Assembly (NCBI RefSeq): GCF_030817415.1
Contig: NZ_JAUSZI010000002.1
Location: forward strand, 496,001-560,000
Origin: Streptomyces umbrinus
GTDB taxonomy: Bacteria; Actinomycetota; Actinomycetes; Streptomycetales; Streptomycetaceae
DNA: 64,000 bases
Reading direction: 5' to 3'
The translations under genes and the position numbers were made by a program. Under the pieces are notes generated by a model. It worked only from the letters and a program-made list of their open reading frames with translations. It was not told the origin of the DNA and did no database searches. How positions within the stretch are numbered: position 1 is the stretch's first letter; the number at the start of each line of letters is the position of its first letter. Below, piece after piece: positions 24,934 to 35,261 of this stretch.

Positions 24934-26211
24934 ATGGCAACACCGATCAGCCGTCGCACCATTCTGGCGGTCAGCACGGGCGCCGCCGCCGGCCTGTCCC
25001 TGCCCGGCGCCGCCGCGTATGCCGACGACCATGCGACCAACGCTGTGAGATTCACCCTGAACGCCCAGGTGCTCGACGGCGGCGAACAGGTCACCTCGAT
25101 CACCCTCAACACCGCCCGGCTCGGCCCGATCGACCCGGCCAGCCTGACCACCGCCACCTTCACCGTGCACGCCAAAGCCACCAGCCCGATCCCCATCGCC
25201 GACGACGACGCCATCTCCGGCGAGTACGACCTCGACCGCACAGTGACCGCCGTCCGGCTCGACCACCGCGGCAACATCGTCCTCGATCTGAGCCACGCCG
25301 AGGGCCAGACCGGCGGCGGCACCCTCGGCTACATCCGGGGCAAGGCCCGCAACGTCATGCTCGACCTCGCCTACGCCATCACTCAGCGCGCCCCGATCGC
25401 CTTACGCGATCACCGACCGATCACCATCGAAAGATTCGTGCAGAACCGCCGGCTGTCGGACCCCGAGGTCGACGCGTTCAGCTCCCACGTCTCCGGCTCG
25501 GGAATGAAGTACCGGCTGTACTCACCCACCGGCTCCCACGCCTCCCGACGGAGCAAGCACCCACTGATCGTCTGGCTGCACGGCGGAGGTGAGGGCGCCT
25601 CACTACCCGACAACTACTACGACAACGAGACCACGCTACGAGCGAACCGCGGCGCACTGGGCTTCGCCACCCCCCGGGCACAGCGCATCTTCGACGGCGC
25701 CTACGTCCTCGCCCCGCAAAGCACCTCCGCCTGGATGCAGGACGGCCCCCGCTTCGCCCCCCTCATCCACGAGATCATCGGCGACGTCACGCGCAGGAAC
25801 CGCGTCGACCACGACCGGATCTACGTCGTCGGCTGCAGCAACGGCGGCTACATGAGCATGAAGATGACCACTGTCTACCCCAACCTGTTCGCCGCCTCTG
25901 TGCCTATCTGCGGCGTTGTCACGTCCTTCCCGCCCGGCGGTGCACCGCTGATCCCCGACAGCGAGCTGGCAAGGATCAGCACCCCCAGCTGGCTCGTCAC
26001 CTCCCGCGACGACACCACCGTGGACCCGCAGGCCAACACCGCCCACGCGCACGACCTCATCCCCGACTCGCTGGTGACGCTCTACGACCACGTCATCTGG
26101 AACGGCCACCAGTTCGCCGGCCACTGGTCGTGGATCTACGTCGCCCGCAACGACCCCAGCATCAACGGAACGCACATCTGGCAGTGGATGGCCGCCCAGC
26201 ATCGGCACTGA
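24934..26211 (+). CDS. secreted alpha/beta-hydrolase (esterase/peptidase type)
   Basis: A 425-residue exported serine hydrolase. The N-terminus (SRRTILAVSTGAAAGLSLPG with cleavage near AYA-D) looks like a Tat signal. Residues about 38-150 form a beta-sandwich N-terminal domain. The hydrolase domain follows: HPLIVWLHGGGEGASLPDNY gives the oxyanion loop, YVVGCSNGGYMSMKM the nucleophile elbow, VTSRDDTTVDPQ the Asp, and HQFAGHWSW the catalytic His. This resembles PHB-depolymerase/feruloyl-esterase-like and two-domain EstA-type enzymes. A TTA codon (25402-25404, Leu157) suggests bldA control. It stands alone, downstream of decayed DNA. Confidence 0.85.
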   Translation: MATPISRRTILAVSTGAAAGLSLPGAAAYADDHATNAVRFTLNAQVLDGGEQVTSITLNTARLGPIDPASLTTATFTVHAKATSPIPIADDDAISGEYDLDRTVTAVRLDHRGNIVLDLSHAEGQTGGGTLGYIRGKARNVMLDLAYAITQRAPIALRDHRPITIERFVQNRRLSDPEVDAFSSHVSGSGMKYRLYSPTGSHASRRSKHPLIVWLHGGGEGASLPDNYYDNETTLRANRGALGFATPRAQRIFDGAYVLAPQSTSAWMQDGPRFAPLIHEIIGDVTRRNRVDHDRIYVVGCSNGGYMSMKMTTVYPNLFAASVPICGVVTSFPPGGAPLIPDSELARISTPSWLVTSRDDTTVDPQANTAHAHDLIPDSLVTLYDHVIWNGHQFAGHWSWIYVARNDPSINGTHIWQWMAAQHRH

Positions 26212-26416
26212 CGGGAAACCCACGTTCGTCTGCAACGCGATCTTCAGCGGCAACTGACCACCGGGAGGAGCCGGCGCAGGGCAGGTCCGCCTGACGGCCA
26301 TCGCGCGGTCCAGGGCCTGTTCCTGGGCCGGCGTCGGGACCCGCTTCGACTTCGCCAGGTCGACGGGCACCAGCGTGGTGGGGGAGCCGCGGAATTTGGT
26401 CTTCATGGTGGGTGAA

Positions 26417-27038
26417 CCGGGGCGGCTCCAGGCCAGTACGCGGGGCCGTGACAGGATCCCCCTATGTCTACCAACGTCTTCTTCGACATCACCATCGACG
26501 GCGCCGCCGCGGGCCGGATCGTCTTCACGCTGTACGACGACGTCGTCCCCAAGACGGCGCAGAACTTCCGTGAACTGGCCACCGGCCAGCACGGCTTCGG
26601 ATACGAGAACTCGGGCTTCCACCGTGTCATCCCCGACTTCATGCTCCAGGGCGGCGACTTCACCCGCGGCGACGGCACCGGCGGCAAAAGCATCTACGGC
26701 CAGAAGTTCGCCGACGAGAACTTCAAACTCAAGCACGACAAGCCGTTCCTGCTGTCCATGGCAAACTCCGGCCCCGACAGCAACGGCTCCCAGTTCTTCA
26801 TCACCACAGTCCTCACCCCATGGCTCGACGGCAAGCACGTCGTCTTCGGCGAAGTCGTCGAGGGCCAGGACCTGGTGAGGAAGATCGAGTCCCTGGGCTC
26901 GCGTTCCGGCGCCACCCGCGCGAAGATCGAGATCGCCACCTCAGGCACCCTGGAGAAGTAGCCCCACCGCCCCGGGCAGCGGAACCGGCTCAACGCAGGC
27001 CGTCCGGCCGCGCACCCACCCGCCCAGCCCGGGGCCAC
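26417..27038 (+). repeat. duplicated segment, copy 1 (cyclophilin gene and flanks)
   Basis: This segment is nearly identical to 42473-43098. Identity covers the upstream ribosome-binding region, the whole cyclophilin gene and about 75 bases after the stop. The few differences are mostly silent. Outside these limits the two loci are unrelated. Confidence 0.85.
26464..26961 (+). CDS. cyclophilin-type peptidyl-prolyl cis-trans isomerase, copy 1
   Basis: A 165-residue cytoplasmic cyclophilin without a signal peptide. Family motifs are present in order: [40 protein letters not shown] (catalytic Arg in FHRVIP), and [14 protein letters not shown]. The Trp-containing [12 protein letters not shown] motif is also intact. 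It catalyses proline isomerisation during protein folding. It lies in the duplicated segment; the product differs from the copy at 42520 by a single Val/Ile near residue 139. One of the two is probably the recent copy. Confidence 0.95.
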   Translation: MSTNVFFDITIDGAAAGRIVFTLYDDVVPKTAQNFRELATGQHGFGYENSGFHRVIPDFMLQGGDFTRGDGTGGKSIYGQKFADENFKLKHDKPFLLSMANSGPDSNGSQFFITTVLTPWLDGKHVVFGEVVEGQDLVRKIESLGSRSGATRAKIEIATSGTLEK

Positions 27039-27544
27039 CACGGGCTCCCTAGTCGGACGCAACATCGTTGTGCTCGCGTCACCCATCCGCGTGCCGCGGC
27101 CGAGCAGCGGGAGCACGCCCGAACGTCGATCGATGCTCAAGAACGCAGGGATCGACCACGTGAGACCACGTGAGCATCCCCCGTCGCCGGCAACATCCAC
27201 ACTGACTTGAGCGTCTTGAAGGTCCAACGGCAAGGCCCCCAAGGCAACGAACCCTCGCCCTCACCACCAACGAGGGTCCAGAGCTGCTGGACGCGGCCGT
27301 CAAAGCTCCGCTCATGCCTCCTGGCTGGTCTGCTCGGGCCGATTGTTCCACCGAACCCCCGAGTGCCTCTCCCGACAGTGACTTCGAAATGGCGCAGCCA
27401 CCGGCAACCGATGCCGCCGCAGCAGTGGACTCCGCGGCGCTCGTCTTCCTGACCCGGATGATCGAGAACGAGGACCTGTCCAGAGTCCGCCGAACGGTAA
27501 ACCCCTGCCGCTCAGCAAGCGGCGGCACATCCGCCAGCGCCGAT
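27039..27544. other. decayed region without a supported gene
   Basis: No gene recognised. A plus-strand stretch at about 27390-27500 (DSAALVFLTRMIENEDLSRV) looks like eroded coding sequence. Confidence 0.35.
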
Positions 27545-27764
27545 CCGTGGAGCGGACGGCTCGGTGGCCGCGGCCACCGCGACTACGACCGACGGACCGG
27601 TGGAGACTGTCCGGCTGTTCAAGCTGGCCAAGACCTCCGCCGTCAAGTCCCGCTCCATGGCCATCAGTCGGCTCAAGGCCGTGCTCGTGGCAGAACAGGC
27701 GTCGCGGGAGTCGCCGGCCGGGCTGAGCAACCCCAAGCTCGGCCGCCGATGTTCGCAGCTGTAG
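27545..27764 (+). pseudogene. IS110-family transposase fragment
   Basis: Codons ending at the TAG at 27762-27764 encode TDGPVETVRLFKLAKTSAVK, then MAISRLKAVLVAEQ and GLSNPKLGRRCSQL. This is the middle of IS110/IS492 transposases, around the region between the DEDD and Tnp20 domains. It is cut at both ends and stops early. Confidence 0.65.
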
Positions 27765-27852
27765 TCCACGCCGGCCACGGGGCCGTCGGCCGCTTCGCGC
27801 CATACGCTCCGGCCGCTGGACCCGGCGCCTCATCCTCGCCAAGGAAGGTGCG

Positions 27853-28449
27853 CTAGCCGGGGTGGTGAGGTAGGCGGGTTTGAGGGGGCTGGGTGAGTGC
27901 TGCTACGGCGGTTGTGACCCTGGTCCTGTGGTCGGGGCCGGTTTTCTGACGGTTCTCCGGTTGCAGCGCCTTGAGTGACCAGGTGGTGGTGTCCCAGCTG
28001 ATCACGAGTGAGAGGACCATGGCCATGAGTTCCGCTGCGGGGATGTCGGCGCGGACCTTGCCGGCTTGCTGAGCGGCCTCGATGGCGGAGGCCCTCTTGC
28101 GGTACTGCTGGACCTCGGCGTCGACGGGCTGCTGGCGTTCCAGTCCCGCCCAGAGGTACAGCCGCCGGATGTGCGGCCACCGTTCCAGTCGGTCGAACAG
28201 GTCGCCGGCGTAGTCGGCCAGGGAGCCGTTCTCGAACGAGATCGACTCTGCCAGCTTGATCATGCTGTCGGCGACGACTATGTCGAACAGTTCTTCCTTG
28301 GTCCCGAAGTGCACGTAGATCGACCGCTTGTTGGCCGTGGCGGTCTCGGCGATGCGGTCGATCCGGGCGCCGGCCAGACCGTAGGTGGCGAACTCGTCGA
28401 CCGCCGCCTTCATGAGGCGTCGCTTGGTCTCGGTGGCATCAGGTGGCAT
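27853..28449 (-). CDS. TetR-family transcriptional regulator
   Basis: A 198-residue TetR-type repressor. The DNA-binding domain is MKAAVDEFATYGLAGARIDR followed by IAETATANKRSIYVHFGTKE, with the usual ELFDIVV helix after it. The C-terminal ligand-binding domain is all-helical. The start at 28449 (MPPDATETK) is favoured over an ATG seven codons upstream, because family members begin close to the domain. It is divergent from two dehydrogenases in tandem (28541 and 29421), separated by 91 bases, and presumably represses them. Confidence 0.92.
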   Translation of the reverse strand: MPPDATETKRRLMKAAVDEFATYGLAGARIDRIAETATANKRSIYVHFGTKEELFDIVVADSMIKLAESISFENGSLADYAGDLFDRLERWPHIRRLYLWAGLERQQPVDAEVQQYRKRASAIEAAQQAGKVRADIPAAELMAMVLSLVISWDTTTWSLKALQPENRQKTGPDHRTRVTTAVAALTQPPQTRLPHHPG

Positions 28450-28540
28450 GCAGTCATCGTACATAACCATCCAGGTATTTACATGCGGGGTCGACGTGGG
28501 CTATGAATATAACCAGTTAGTTACCTACCTGGGAGCAAGC

Positions 28541-29407
28541 ATGGCCCGCACCTGGTTCATCACCGGCACGTCCTCCGGCTTCGGCCGTCACCTCACCGAA
28601 CAACTGCTCGCACGAGGAGACAGGGTCGCCGCCACCGCACGACGCCCGGAGAGCCTCGACGACCTGGCGGCCCGCCACGGCGAACAACTGTGGCGTTCCC
28701 GCCTGGACGTCACCGACACGACCGCGCTACGTGAGGTCGTGGACCGCGCATTCGCCGAACTCGGCCGAATCGACATCGTCGTGTCCAACGCCGGCTACGG
28801 GCTCTTCGGCGCCGCCGAAGAACTCACCGACGAGCAGATCGACCGGCAGATCGCGACCAACCTCACGGCGTCGATCCAGCTCACCCGCGCTGCCACCCCG
28901 CACCTGCGCCGCCAGGGCGGCGGACGCTACATCCAGATCGCCAGCATCGGCGGCCAGGTCGCCTTCCCTGCCATGAGCCTCTACCACGCCACCAAGTGGG
29001 GCATCGAAGGATTCTGGGAGTCGGCCGCCGCCGAGCTCGCACCGTTCGACATCGGCGTGACCCTCGTCGAACCCGGCGTCGCCCGCACCAACTTCGGCAC
29101 CGGTGGCTCGGTCCTGGGCGCGCCGCTGCCCGAGTACGCCGACGGCCCCTCAGGGCAGTTGCGAGGCGTCCTCTCCGGCGAACTGCCCCCGCTGCCCGCC
29201 CCCGGTGACCCCGCCAAGATCGCGGCGGCCATCATCGCCTCCGCCGATCAGGGCAAGGCACCGTTCCGCCTGACGCTGGGCTCCGACGCCTACGCACTGG
29301 CAACCGCCGCCCTGCGCAATCGCCTCGAAGCCCTCGAAGCCGGACGCGGCCTCGCCCACTCCACCGACGCCGACGACTTCACCGCCCCCTCCCCCACCGG
29401 CCGCTGA
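28541..29407 (+). CDS. SDR-family oxidoreductase
   Basis: A 288-residue short-chain dehydrogenase. TWFITGTSSGFGRHLTEQLL gives the cofactor motif, IDIVVSNAGYGLFGAAEEL the NAG motif, IQIASIGGQ the Ser and YHATKWGIEGF the Tyr/Lys. The C-terminal region (GKAPFRLTLGSDAYALATAA) is like the dehydrogenase at 23257, so the two are distant paralogues. The ATG at 28541 follows GGGAG. It is the first gene of a two-gene operon with a frameshifted SDR and is divergent from TetR. Confidence 0.92.
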   Translation: MARTWFITGTSSGFGRHLTEQLLARGDRVAATARRPESLDDLAARHGEQLWRSRLDVTDTTALREVVDRAFAELGRIDIVVSNAGYGLFGAAEELTDEQIDRQIATNLTASIQLTRAATPHLRRQGGGRYIQIASIGGQVAFPAMSLYHATKWGIEGFWESAAAELAPFDIGVTLVEPGVARTNFGTGGSVLGAPLPEYADGPSGQLRGVLSGELPPLPAPGDPAKIAAAIIASADQGKAPFRLTLGSDAYALATAALRNRLEALEAGRGLAHSTDADDFTAPSPTGR

Positions 29408-29420
29408 AAGGAACCCCCTC

Positions 29421-30159
29421 ATGTTCGACTTCACCGGCAAGACCGTTCTCATCACCGGAGCCTCCGGCGCACTCGGCTCCACACTGTCCGCCCGGTTCTC
29501 CAAGGCCGGCGCCAACACCGTCACCGCCGCCCGAACAGGCTCCGACCAGCTCGCCGCCAAGCTCGACGGCCCCTCGCTGGGAGTACGGCTCGACGTCACC
29601 AGCGAGTCCGACTGGACCGACGCCATCGCCCAGACCGAAGTCCGCTTCGGCAACGTGGACATACTCATCAACAACGCCGCCTACCTGCGCGTCGGTACCG
29701 TGGAGAGCATCCCGCTCGACGAGTTCCAGCTTGTGTTCGACACCAACGTCACCGGCGCCCTGCTCGGCATCCGCGCCGCGGCCCCCTCGATGCGCAAGGC
29801 CGGCGGCGGTGCGATCGTCAACATCAACTCCGTCGCGGGCCTTGCGGCCGCTCCCGACCTCGTCGCCTACAGCAGCAGCAAGTGGGCGCTGCGCGGCCTC
29901 ATGCGCGCAGCCGCCGAGGGACTGGCCCGCGACAACATCCGAGTCAACTCCGTCCACCCCGGCATCATCGAATCCCCCCTCGCCTACGGCCCCGACGGCA
30001 ACGCGCTGGTCCCCGTCGACGACTTCGCCATCCCCCCGCAACGCCACCCCCGACGAAATCGCCGGCTTCATCCTCTTCGCCGCCTCGGACCAGGCCCGCT
30101 TCGCCACCGGCTCCGAGATCATCGCCGACGGCGGCTTCACCCTCGGCCCCCTCACCTGA
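29421..30159 (+). pseudogene. SDR-family oxidoreductase with a single-base frameshift
   Basis: The gene starts 13 bases after the preceding SDR with a good ribosome-binding site (AAAGGAA). It has all catalytic motifs: TVLITGASGALGSTLSARFS, VDILINNAAYLRVGTVESI, NINSVAGLAAAPDLVAY and YSSSK. Near 30032-30037 a run of six C shifts the frame after DDFAIP. Reading five C restores RNATPDEIAGFILFAASDQ and the normal C-terminus EIIADGGFTLGPLT with a TGA at 30159. As given, the shifted frame runs on to 30278 and loses the C-terminal cofactor region. This could be a sequencing error in a homopolymer. Confidence 0.8.
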
Positions 30160-30646
30160 CACACACCCCGACACGACAAGTACCCAACGCTTCCATAGAG
30201 TTCCAGACCACGACCGCGGGCTGGGTTCATGGACGTACAGCAGCAGCGGTCTGCCGTTCCTGCCGACCAGATGCCTGACTCGGGGCGCAGGCGCGTGCGG
30301 TCCGCCGGCAGCGTCACCGAGGGGCAGGCTGGGCCGCGGCCTCAACTCCCATACCTGCTCGCGAAATTCGGCCCGCAGCATCCCCGCGTCTGCGAGGCAG
30401 TCACCTCCCGGAGCGACCACTGCGGCCAGGTGCGGCCCCACGAGCGCACCTGCCCGGGGAGCCGGTGTGCTGGGTCTGTCCAACGCCCCTGCCGACAATG
30501 GATGCGTTGATGGGGGGCCGTGCCGACTGCAACAACACGCCACGGCCCCCGCGCCGAACCTACCCGCCCCCGGCCAGAGCTCCTCGGAGTTCGTGGCGCG
30601 CCGGCACTGGCAGCGGGGCCTCCTCAGCATCGATCGATCCGGCAGG
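30160..30646. other. intergenic region without a supported gene
   Basis: About 490 bases between converging genes. Only short frames without recognisable domains are present on either strand. Confidence 0.4.
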
Positions 30647-31432
30647 TCAGTGCAGTGCGTCGAACGCGTAGAGGGTGCCGAGTGCGGCGGCCAGGGTGCC
30701 GAGTAGCAGGCGGAGGAACGTATCGGGCATGCGTGGCTGGAGGCGTGCTCCGAGGTAACCGCCGATGAGACCGCCCAGTCCGCAGGCCAGGCCGAGAAAC
30801 CAGTCGGGGGCGATGCTGCCGCTACGGACCAGGGACAGCAGGGCGTATGTGGAGGCGCCGACCAGGGAAGTGGCGAAGGTCGAGGCGAGCGCGGCGGGGG
30901 CGACCTTGGAAACGGGAACACCTCGGCCGACGAGGATGGGGCCGAGGATCGAGCCGCCGCCGATGCCGTAGATGCCACCCATGACCCCGACGGCGAGCGC
31001 CAGGGCGGTGATTGTCCGGGGCGCAAGCTCCGGGCGTCGTGTCTCCGGGAGTGCGGGGCGGAGGGTCCGGGTGATGATCCACGTACCGAGCGGCAGCATC
31101 AGAGCGGCGACCAGAAGCCGGAAGAGGTTCGGGCCCGGAAGGGCGAACACGCGGATAACCGCTCCGAGGATCACACCGGGCAGGGTGCCCAGCACCATAC
31201 GGCGCACGAGCGGGCCCTTCAGGGTGCCGTCGCGTCGGTAACGCAGCAGGGCGCCGGGCCCCGCAACCACGTTGTAGAGCAGGTTCGTGGGCGTGACGGC
31301 CGGGTTGGGCACGGCGAAGACGCTGAGCTGCACGGGGAGCAGGAACACGGCCCCGGACACTCCGACCGGCGCGGTCACCACGGCTATGAGCATCCCGACG
31401 GCAAGGCCGGCCGCTCCCAACTCCCACTCCAC
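30647..31432 (-). CDS. TSUP-family (TauE/SafE) membrane transporter
   Basis: A 261-residue membrane protein with about seven or eight helices in two repeats: AAGLAVGMLIAVVTAPVGVS near the start and AVGVMGGIYGIGGGSILGPI in the second half. The paired VGVSGA and GIGGGS motifs are the hallmark of TSUP permeases, which move sulfite, organosulfonates or related anions. I chose the GTG at 31432 because it places the first transmembrane helix at the N-terminus; further upstream the frame is charged and non-conserved. No sulfur-metabolism gene lies nearby, so the substrate cannot be inferred. Confidence 0.85.
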   Translation of the reverse strand: MEWELGAAGLAVGMLIAVVTAPVGVSGAVFLLPVQLSVFAVPNPAVTPTNLLYNVVAGPGALLRYRRDGTLKGPLVRRMVLGTLPGVILGAVIRVFALPGPNLFRLLVAALMLPLGTWIITRTLRPALPETRRPELAPRTITALALAVGVMGGIYGIGGGSILGPILVGRGVPVSKVAPAALASTFATSLVGASTYALLSLVRSGSIAPDWFLGLACGLGGLIGGYLGARLQPRMPDTFLRLLLGTLAAALGTLYAFDALH

Positions 31433-31595
31433 CCGATGCCCCCGCGTTGCCTGAGCTTGTCCCGCTTCCGCCTCCCCGCGACAGCGTAGATCGCCCGCAT
31501 GTCCCCATGGCACGCTCCCGACCTGGGTGATCAAAGCTCGATGGCAGGCTCAATCCTCGCGGTCCGCGACCCACGGGCCTGAGAACCCGCCGATG

Positions 31596-31632
31596 ACACC
31601 GGGCGGATGCTCCATGAGCGTCCGCCCGGTGT
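31596..31632 (-). terminator. terminator downstream of bglC
   Basis: Twelve-base perfect arms (ACACCGGGCGGA and TCCGCCCGGTGT) around a 13-base loop, 128 bases past the bglC stop. It probably ends the cellobiose operon transcript. Confidence 0.7.
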
Positions 31633-31759
31633 TGTCAGACGAAGACCCCCGACGCGTCACGCGATGGACCCACAAGGAAAAGGAAGGAGGAACCGCCCTG
31701 CAACACCGTTGGACCGTGAACGGCCGATCCCCGGCTGTGCTTCGACGTCACACACGAGC

Positions 31760-33220
31760 TCACCGATTCCCACCGTCCCGATCGGGCAACGTGCCGGTGC
31801 GGGCCACGTCGGCGTACCACCGTGCGCTGGCCTTGGGGATGCGCCTACCGGTCGGGTAGTCGACGTAGACGGCACCGAAGCGCTTGCTGTAGCCGTAACC
31901 CCATTCGAAGTTGTCCAGCAGGGACCACAGGAAGTAGCCCCGTACGTCGACGCCGGCCACGATCGCCCGCTGTACGGCCGACAGGTGGCCGCGCAGGTAG
32001 GCGATGCGTTCGGGGTCGCTCACCTCGCCCTCCGGATTGACGTAGTCGTCGAACGCGGCCCCATTCTCGGTGATCATCAAAGGCATCGAGGGGAACTCTG
32101 CCTTGAGTCGCATCAGCAGGTCGTACAGACCGCTGGGGTCGACCGCCCAGCCCATCGCGGTGGTGCTGCCCTCGGGGCGGTGGAAGGCGACCCGGTCCGC
32201 GCCCGGCCAGGGGCTGTGTTCGCTCGCCCCGTGACCGTCGGAGCCGTGGCTCGCCTCGCCGGTGGCGGCCGAGACGAGGGTGGGCGTGTAGTAGTTGACG
32301 CCCAGGAAGTCCAGCGGCTGGTGCATCGTGGCGAGGTCGCCGTCCTTCACGAAGGACCAGTCGGTCAGGCCGGCCGTGTCCTGGAGGAGATCCTGCGGGT
32401 ACGCGCCCTCCAGCAGCGGGCCGGTGAAGACACGGTTGGCCAGCGCGTCGATCCGGCGGACCGCGTCCAGGTCCTCGGCTGCCTCGGTCAGCGCTCGGAC
32501 GTGATGGATGTTGAGCGTGATGGACGTCCGCGCGCGGGAGGGCAGTTCGGCGCGCAGAGCCAGAACGGCCTTGCCGTGGGCGAGGTTGAGGTGGTGCGCC
32601 GCGCGCAGGGCCGCGACCGGGTCGGTGCGCCCGGGAGCATGGACACCGGAGCCGTATCCGAGGAAGGCACTGCACCAGGGCTCGTTGAGGGTGGTCCACG
32701 TCTTCACCCGGTCCCCCAGTGCACGGGCCGCCAGGGTCGCGTAGTCGGCGAACCGGTCGCTGGTGATGCGCTCCGGCCAGCCACCGGCGTCCTCCAGCTC
32801 CTGCGGCAGGTCCCAGTGGTAGAGCGTGACGACCGGTTCGATGCCCTTCTCCAGCAGGGCATCGGTCAGGGCTCGGTAGAAGTCGAGGCCTTTCTGTACG
32901 GCCGGGCCGCGGCCGGTCGGCTGCACCCGCGGCCATGACAGGGAGAACCGGTAGGCGCTCACGCCGAGGTCGGCCATGATCGCCACGTCCTCGCGCCAGC
33001 GGTGGTAGTGGTCGGTGGCCACGTCACCGGTGTCGCCGTTGCGCACCCTGCCGGGCGTGTGCGAGTAGGTGTCCCAGATGGAGGGGGTGCGTCCGTCGAC
33101 GGAGGCGGCACCCTCGATCTGGTACGCGGCGGTCGCCGTGCCCCAGGTGAATCCCTGAGGGAATCGGATGGAGTCGGTGGTTCCCGGGGCGGGCGCGACA
33201 CGTCGGGTAACGGTGGTCAC
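31760..33220 (-). CDS. bglC: GH1 beta-glucosidase of the cellobiose operon
   Basis: A 486-residue family 1 glycoside hydrolase without a signal peptide, so it is cytoplasmic. The N-terminus [20 protein letters not shown] is diagnostic. The acid/base Glu lies in [20 protein letters not shown] and the nucleophile in [14 protein letters not shown]. It hydrolyses cellobiose and short cello-oligosaccharides after import by CebEFG. The GTG at 33220 (AAGGA upstream) gives the usual start; the longer frame is not conserved. It is the last gene of the operon, 90 bases after cebG, matching the cebR-cebEFG-bglC order of other Streptomyces. Confidence 0.92.
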   Translation of the reverse strand: MTTVTRRVAPAPGTTDSIRFPQGFTWGTATAAYQIEGAASVDGRTPSIWDTYSHTPGRVRNGDTGDVATDHYHRWREDVAIMADLGVSAYRFSLSWPRVQPTGRGPAVQKGLDFYRALTDALLEKGIEPVVTLYHWDLPQELEDAGGWPERITSDRFADYATLAARALGDRVKTWTTLNEPWCSAFLGYGSGVHAPGRTDPVAALRAAHHLNLAHGKAVLALRAELPSRARTSITLNIHHVRALTEAAEDLDAVRRIDALANRVFTGPLLEGAYPQDLLQDTAGLTDWSFVKDGDLATMHQPLDFLGVNYYTPTLVSAATGEASHGSDGHGASEHSPWPGADRVAFHRPEGSTTAMGWAVDPSGLYDLLMRLKAEFPSMPLMITENGAAFDDYVNPEGEVSDPERIAYLRGHLSAVQRAIVAGVDVRGYFLWSLLDNFEWGYGYSKRFGAVYVDYPTGRRIPKASARWYADVARTGTLPDRDGGNR

Positions 33221-33310
33221 GTGAGTCCTTCCAAAGGTACTTCGGGGTGGGAGGGCGGAGCGGGGTGGCGGGTACCGGAGGGGCACGGCAGCAGGGAGAC
33301 GGCGGGGCGC

Positions 33311-34252
33311 TCATCCCTTGACCGCTCCCTGCATGATTCCGCCGACGATCTGACGGCCGAAGACGATGAACATGACGAGCAGTGGCAGCGTGCCGAGCAG
33401 GGCGCCCGCCATGATCAGCGACTGGTCGCGTATGTATCCCGCGCTCAGCTGGGTGAGTGCGACGGGCACCGTCGGGTTGGACATGTCGAGGACGATGAAC
33501 GGCCAGAAGAAGTCGTTCCAGGCGTGCACGAACGTGATCATGAACAGGACGGCCATGGGCGGCCGGGCGATCGGCAGCACGATGCTCCAGAAGATGCGCA
33601 GGGAGTGCGCACCGTCCACGCGGCCGGCCTCGACGAGTTCGTCGGGCAGCGCCTCGCTGAGGTACTGCCGCATGAAGAACACCCCGACGGCGCTGACGAG
33701 CGTGGGGAAGATGACGGCGGGCAGCTGCTGGCCCCAGCCCAGTTCCGTCATCATCATGAACAGCGGTACGACGCCGAGTTGAGGCGGCACCAGCATCGTG
33801 CCGATCACGAGCATGAGCAGGATGTTGCGGCCCTTGAAGCGGAGTTTCGCGAAGGCGAAGCCGGCCAGGGTGGCGAACAGCACCGTGGACAGGGCGATCA
33901 CGCCGGCCACGATCAGGCTGTTGAGCATGGCCTTGCCCAGCGCGGCGTCCTGCCAGGCCTTGCCGAGGTTCTCCAGGAGATGGGGTCCCGGCAGGAACGG
34001 CGGAGGCGTCTGGGTGACGCGCGTGTTGTCGGTCGACGCCGCCACCATGGTCCAGTAGAGCGGGAAGAGCGAGAACAGCGCCGCGATCCCCAGCAGGATG
34101 TAGGCGACGGGACCCGCGTGGTGCTGACGTCCGGCACCCGGGTGCCGGAACAGTCGTCGGCTCCGCCGGGCGGGCGGGGTGTCCTTCCGCGCCTTTTGCG
34201 CGGTGCCGGAGCGTGCGTCCGGTGTCTGGACCGGGATGCTGTCAGTGGTCAT
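33311..34252 (-). CDS. cebG: ABC transporter permease for cello-oligosaccharides
   Basis: A 313-residue membrane permease of the MalG type. Six transmembrane helices are evident, and the cytoplasmic EAA loop is EALPDELVEAGRVDGAHSLR, the docking site for the ATPase. The N-terminal 45 residues are a basic cytoplasmic tail. The start at 34252 (MTTDSIPV) is preceded by GGGAGA. It pairs with the CebF permease, 13 bases upstream, and takes sugars from the CebE binding protein. No ATPase gene is present; in Streptomyces the shared MsiK ATPase encoded elsewhere normally serves this system. Confidence 0.9.
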   Translation of the reverse strand: MTTDSIPVQTPDARSGTAQKARKDTPPARRSRRLFRHPGAGRQHHAGPVAYILLGIAALFSLFPLYWTMVAASTDNTRVTQTPPPFLPGPHLLENLGKAWQDAALGKAMLNSLIVAGVIALSTVLFATLAGFAFAKLRFKGRNILLMLVIGTMLVPPQLGVVPLFMMMTELGWGQQLPAVIFPTLVSAVGVFFMRQYLSEALPDELVEAGRVDGAHSLRIFWSIVLPIARPPMAVLFMITFVHAWNDFFWPFIVLDMSNPTVPVALTQLSAGYIRDQSLIMAGALLGTLPLLVMFIVFGRQIVGGIMQGAVKG

Positions 34253-34265
34253 GGAGATCTCCCGG

Positions 34266-35261
34266 TCAGCCCTTGCGCGCGGTGACGCGCGTGACAAGTC
34301 GTTGGACGACGAACACCACGATGAGCAGCAGGAACATCGCCCAGGCGACCGTGGCGGCCCGGCCCATCTGATAGTTCTTCCAGCCCTCCTCGTACAGCAG
34401 CAGTCCCAGCGTCTGGTACTGGTTGTCCGCTCCCCCGGTGATGCCGTTCGGGCCCTGGCCGAAGATCAGGGGCTCGCCGAAGAGCTGAGTGGCGCCGATC
34501 GTGGACAGGACGATGGTGAACACGATGGTGGAGCGGATGCCGGGGATGGTGACCGTCAGGAACTGTTGCCACCGCGAGGCGCCGTCGATGGCCGCGGCTT
34601 CATAGCGGTCGCGTGGGATCGCCTGCATCGCCGCGAGGTAGAGCAGGGCGTTGTAGCCGGTCCAGCGCCAGATGACAATCGTGGAAATGGCCGTCTGCGC
34701 GGCCCACTTGTTGTTCTCCCAGTCGACGTTGTCGACGCCGACCAGGCTCAACATCCAGTTGATCATGCCGAAGTCGCGCTCGAAGAGCATCGTGAACACC
34801 AGGGCCGCGGCACCCACCGACGTGGCGTACGGCGTGAGGGCGGCGACGCGGAAGAACGTCGAGCCACGCAGCCGGTAGTTGAGCAGGTGCGCCAGCCCCA
34901 GCGCCATCAACAGCTGCGGCACGGTCGACAGGACACCGATGGTGAACGTGTTGAGCAGTGCGTTCCAGAAACGGTCGTCTTCCCACAGGGCCGTGTAGTT
35001 GTCGAAGCCGACCCACTCCATGAGGTTCAGGGTCGACAGTTCGACGCGGTGCAGGGAGATCCACGAGGTGTAGACGAGCGGGTAGAAGCTGAAGGCGGCG
35101 AAGACGACGAAGAACGGGGCGACGAAGGCGTACGGGGCGCCGCGCACGTCGAGACGGTGCAGCAGCGTACTGCGCCGCTGATGCTCCGCGCCGGTGCCGG
35201 ACCCGGCCGGCGGGGCGGCACCGGGCGCACCGTCTGGGGTTGTCGGGGTGGAGATGGCCAC
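34266..35261 (-). CDS. cebF: ABC transporter permease for cello-oligosaccharides
   Basis: A 331-residue MalF-type permease: a polar N-terminal segment, then APYAFVAPFFVVFAAFSFYP as first helix, and the EAA-type loop AIPRDRYEAAAIDGASRWQQ. Five further helices follow. A GTG start at 35261 is chosen because a ribosome-binding site (AGGAAGGA) lies just upstream; the frame extends to 35414 but overlaps cebE. It sits between cebE and cebG and forms the membrane channel with CebG. Confidence 0.9.
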   Translation of the reverse strand: MAISTPTTPDGAPGAAPPAGSGTGAEHQRRSTLLHRLDVRGAPYAFVAPFFVVFAAFSFYPLVYTSWISLHRVELSTLNLMEWVGFDNYTALWEDDRFWNALLNTFTIGVLSTVPQLLMALGLAHLLNYRLRGSTFFRVAALTPYATSVGAAALVFTMLFERDFGMINWMLSLVGVDNVDWENNKWAAQTAISTIVIWRWTGYNALLYLAAMQAIPRDRYEAAAIDGASRWQQFLTVTIPGIRSTIVFTIVLSTIGATQLFGEPLIFGQGPNGITGGADNQYQTLGLLLYEEGWKNYQMGRAATVAWAMFLLLIVVFVVQRLVTRVTARKG

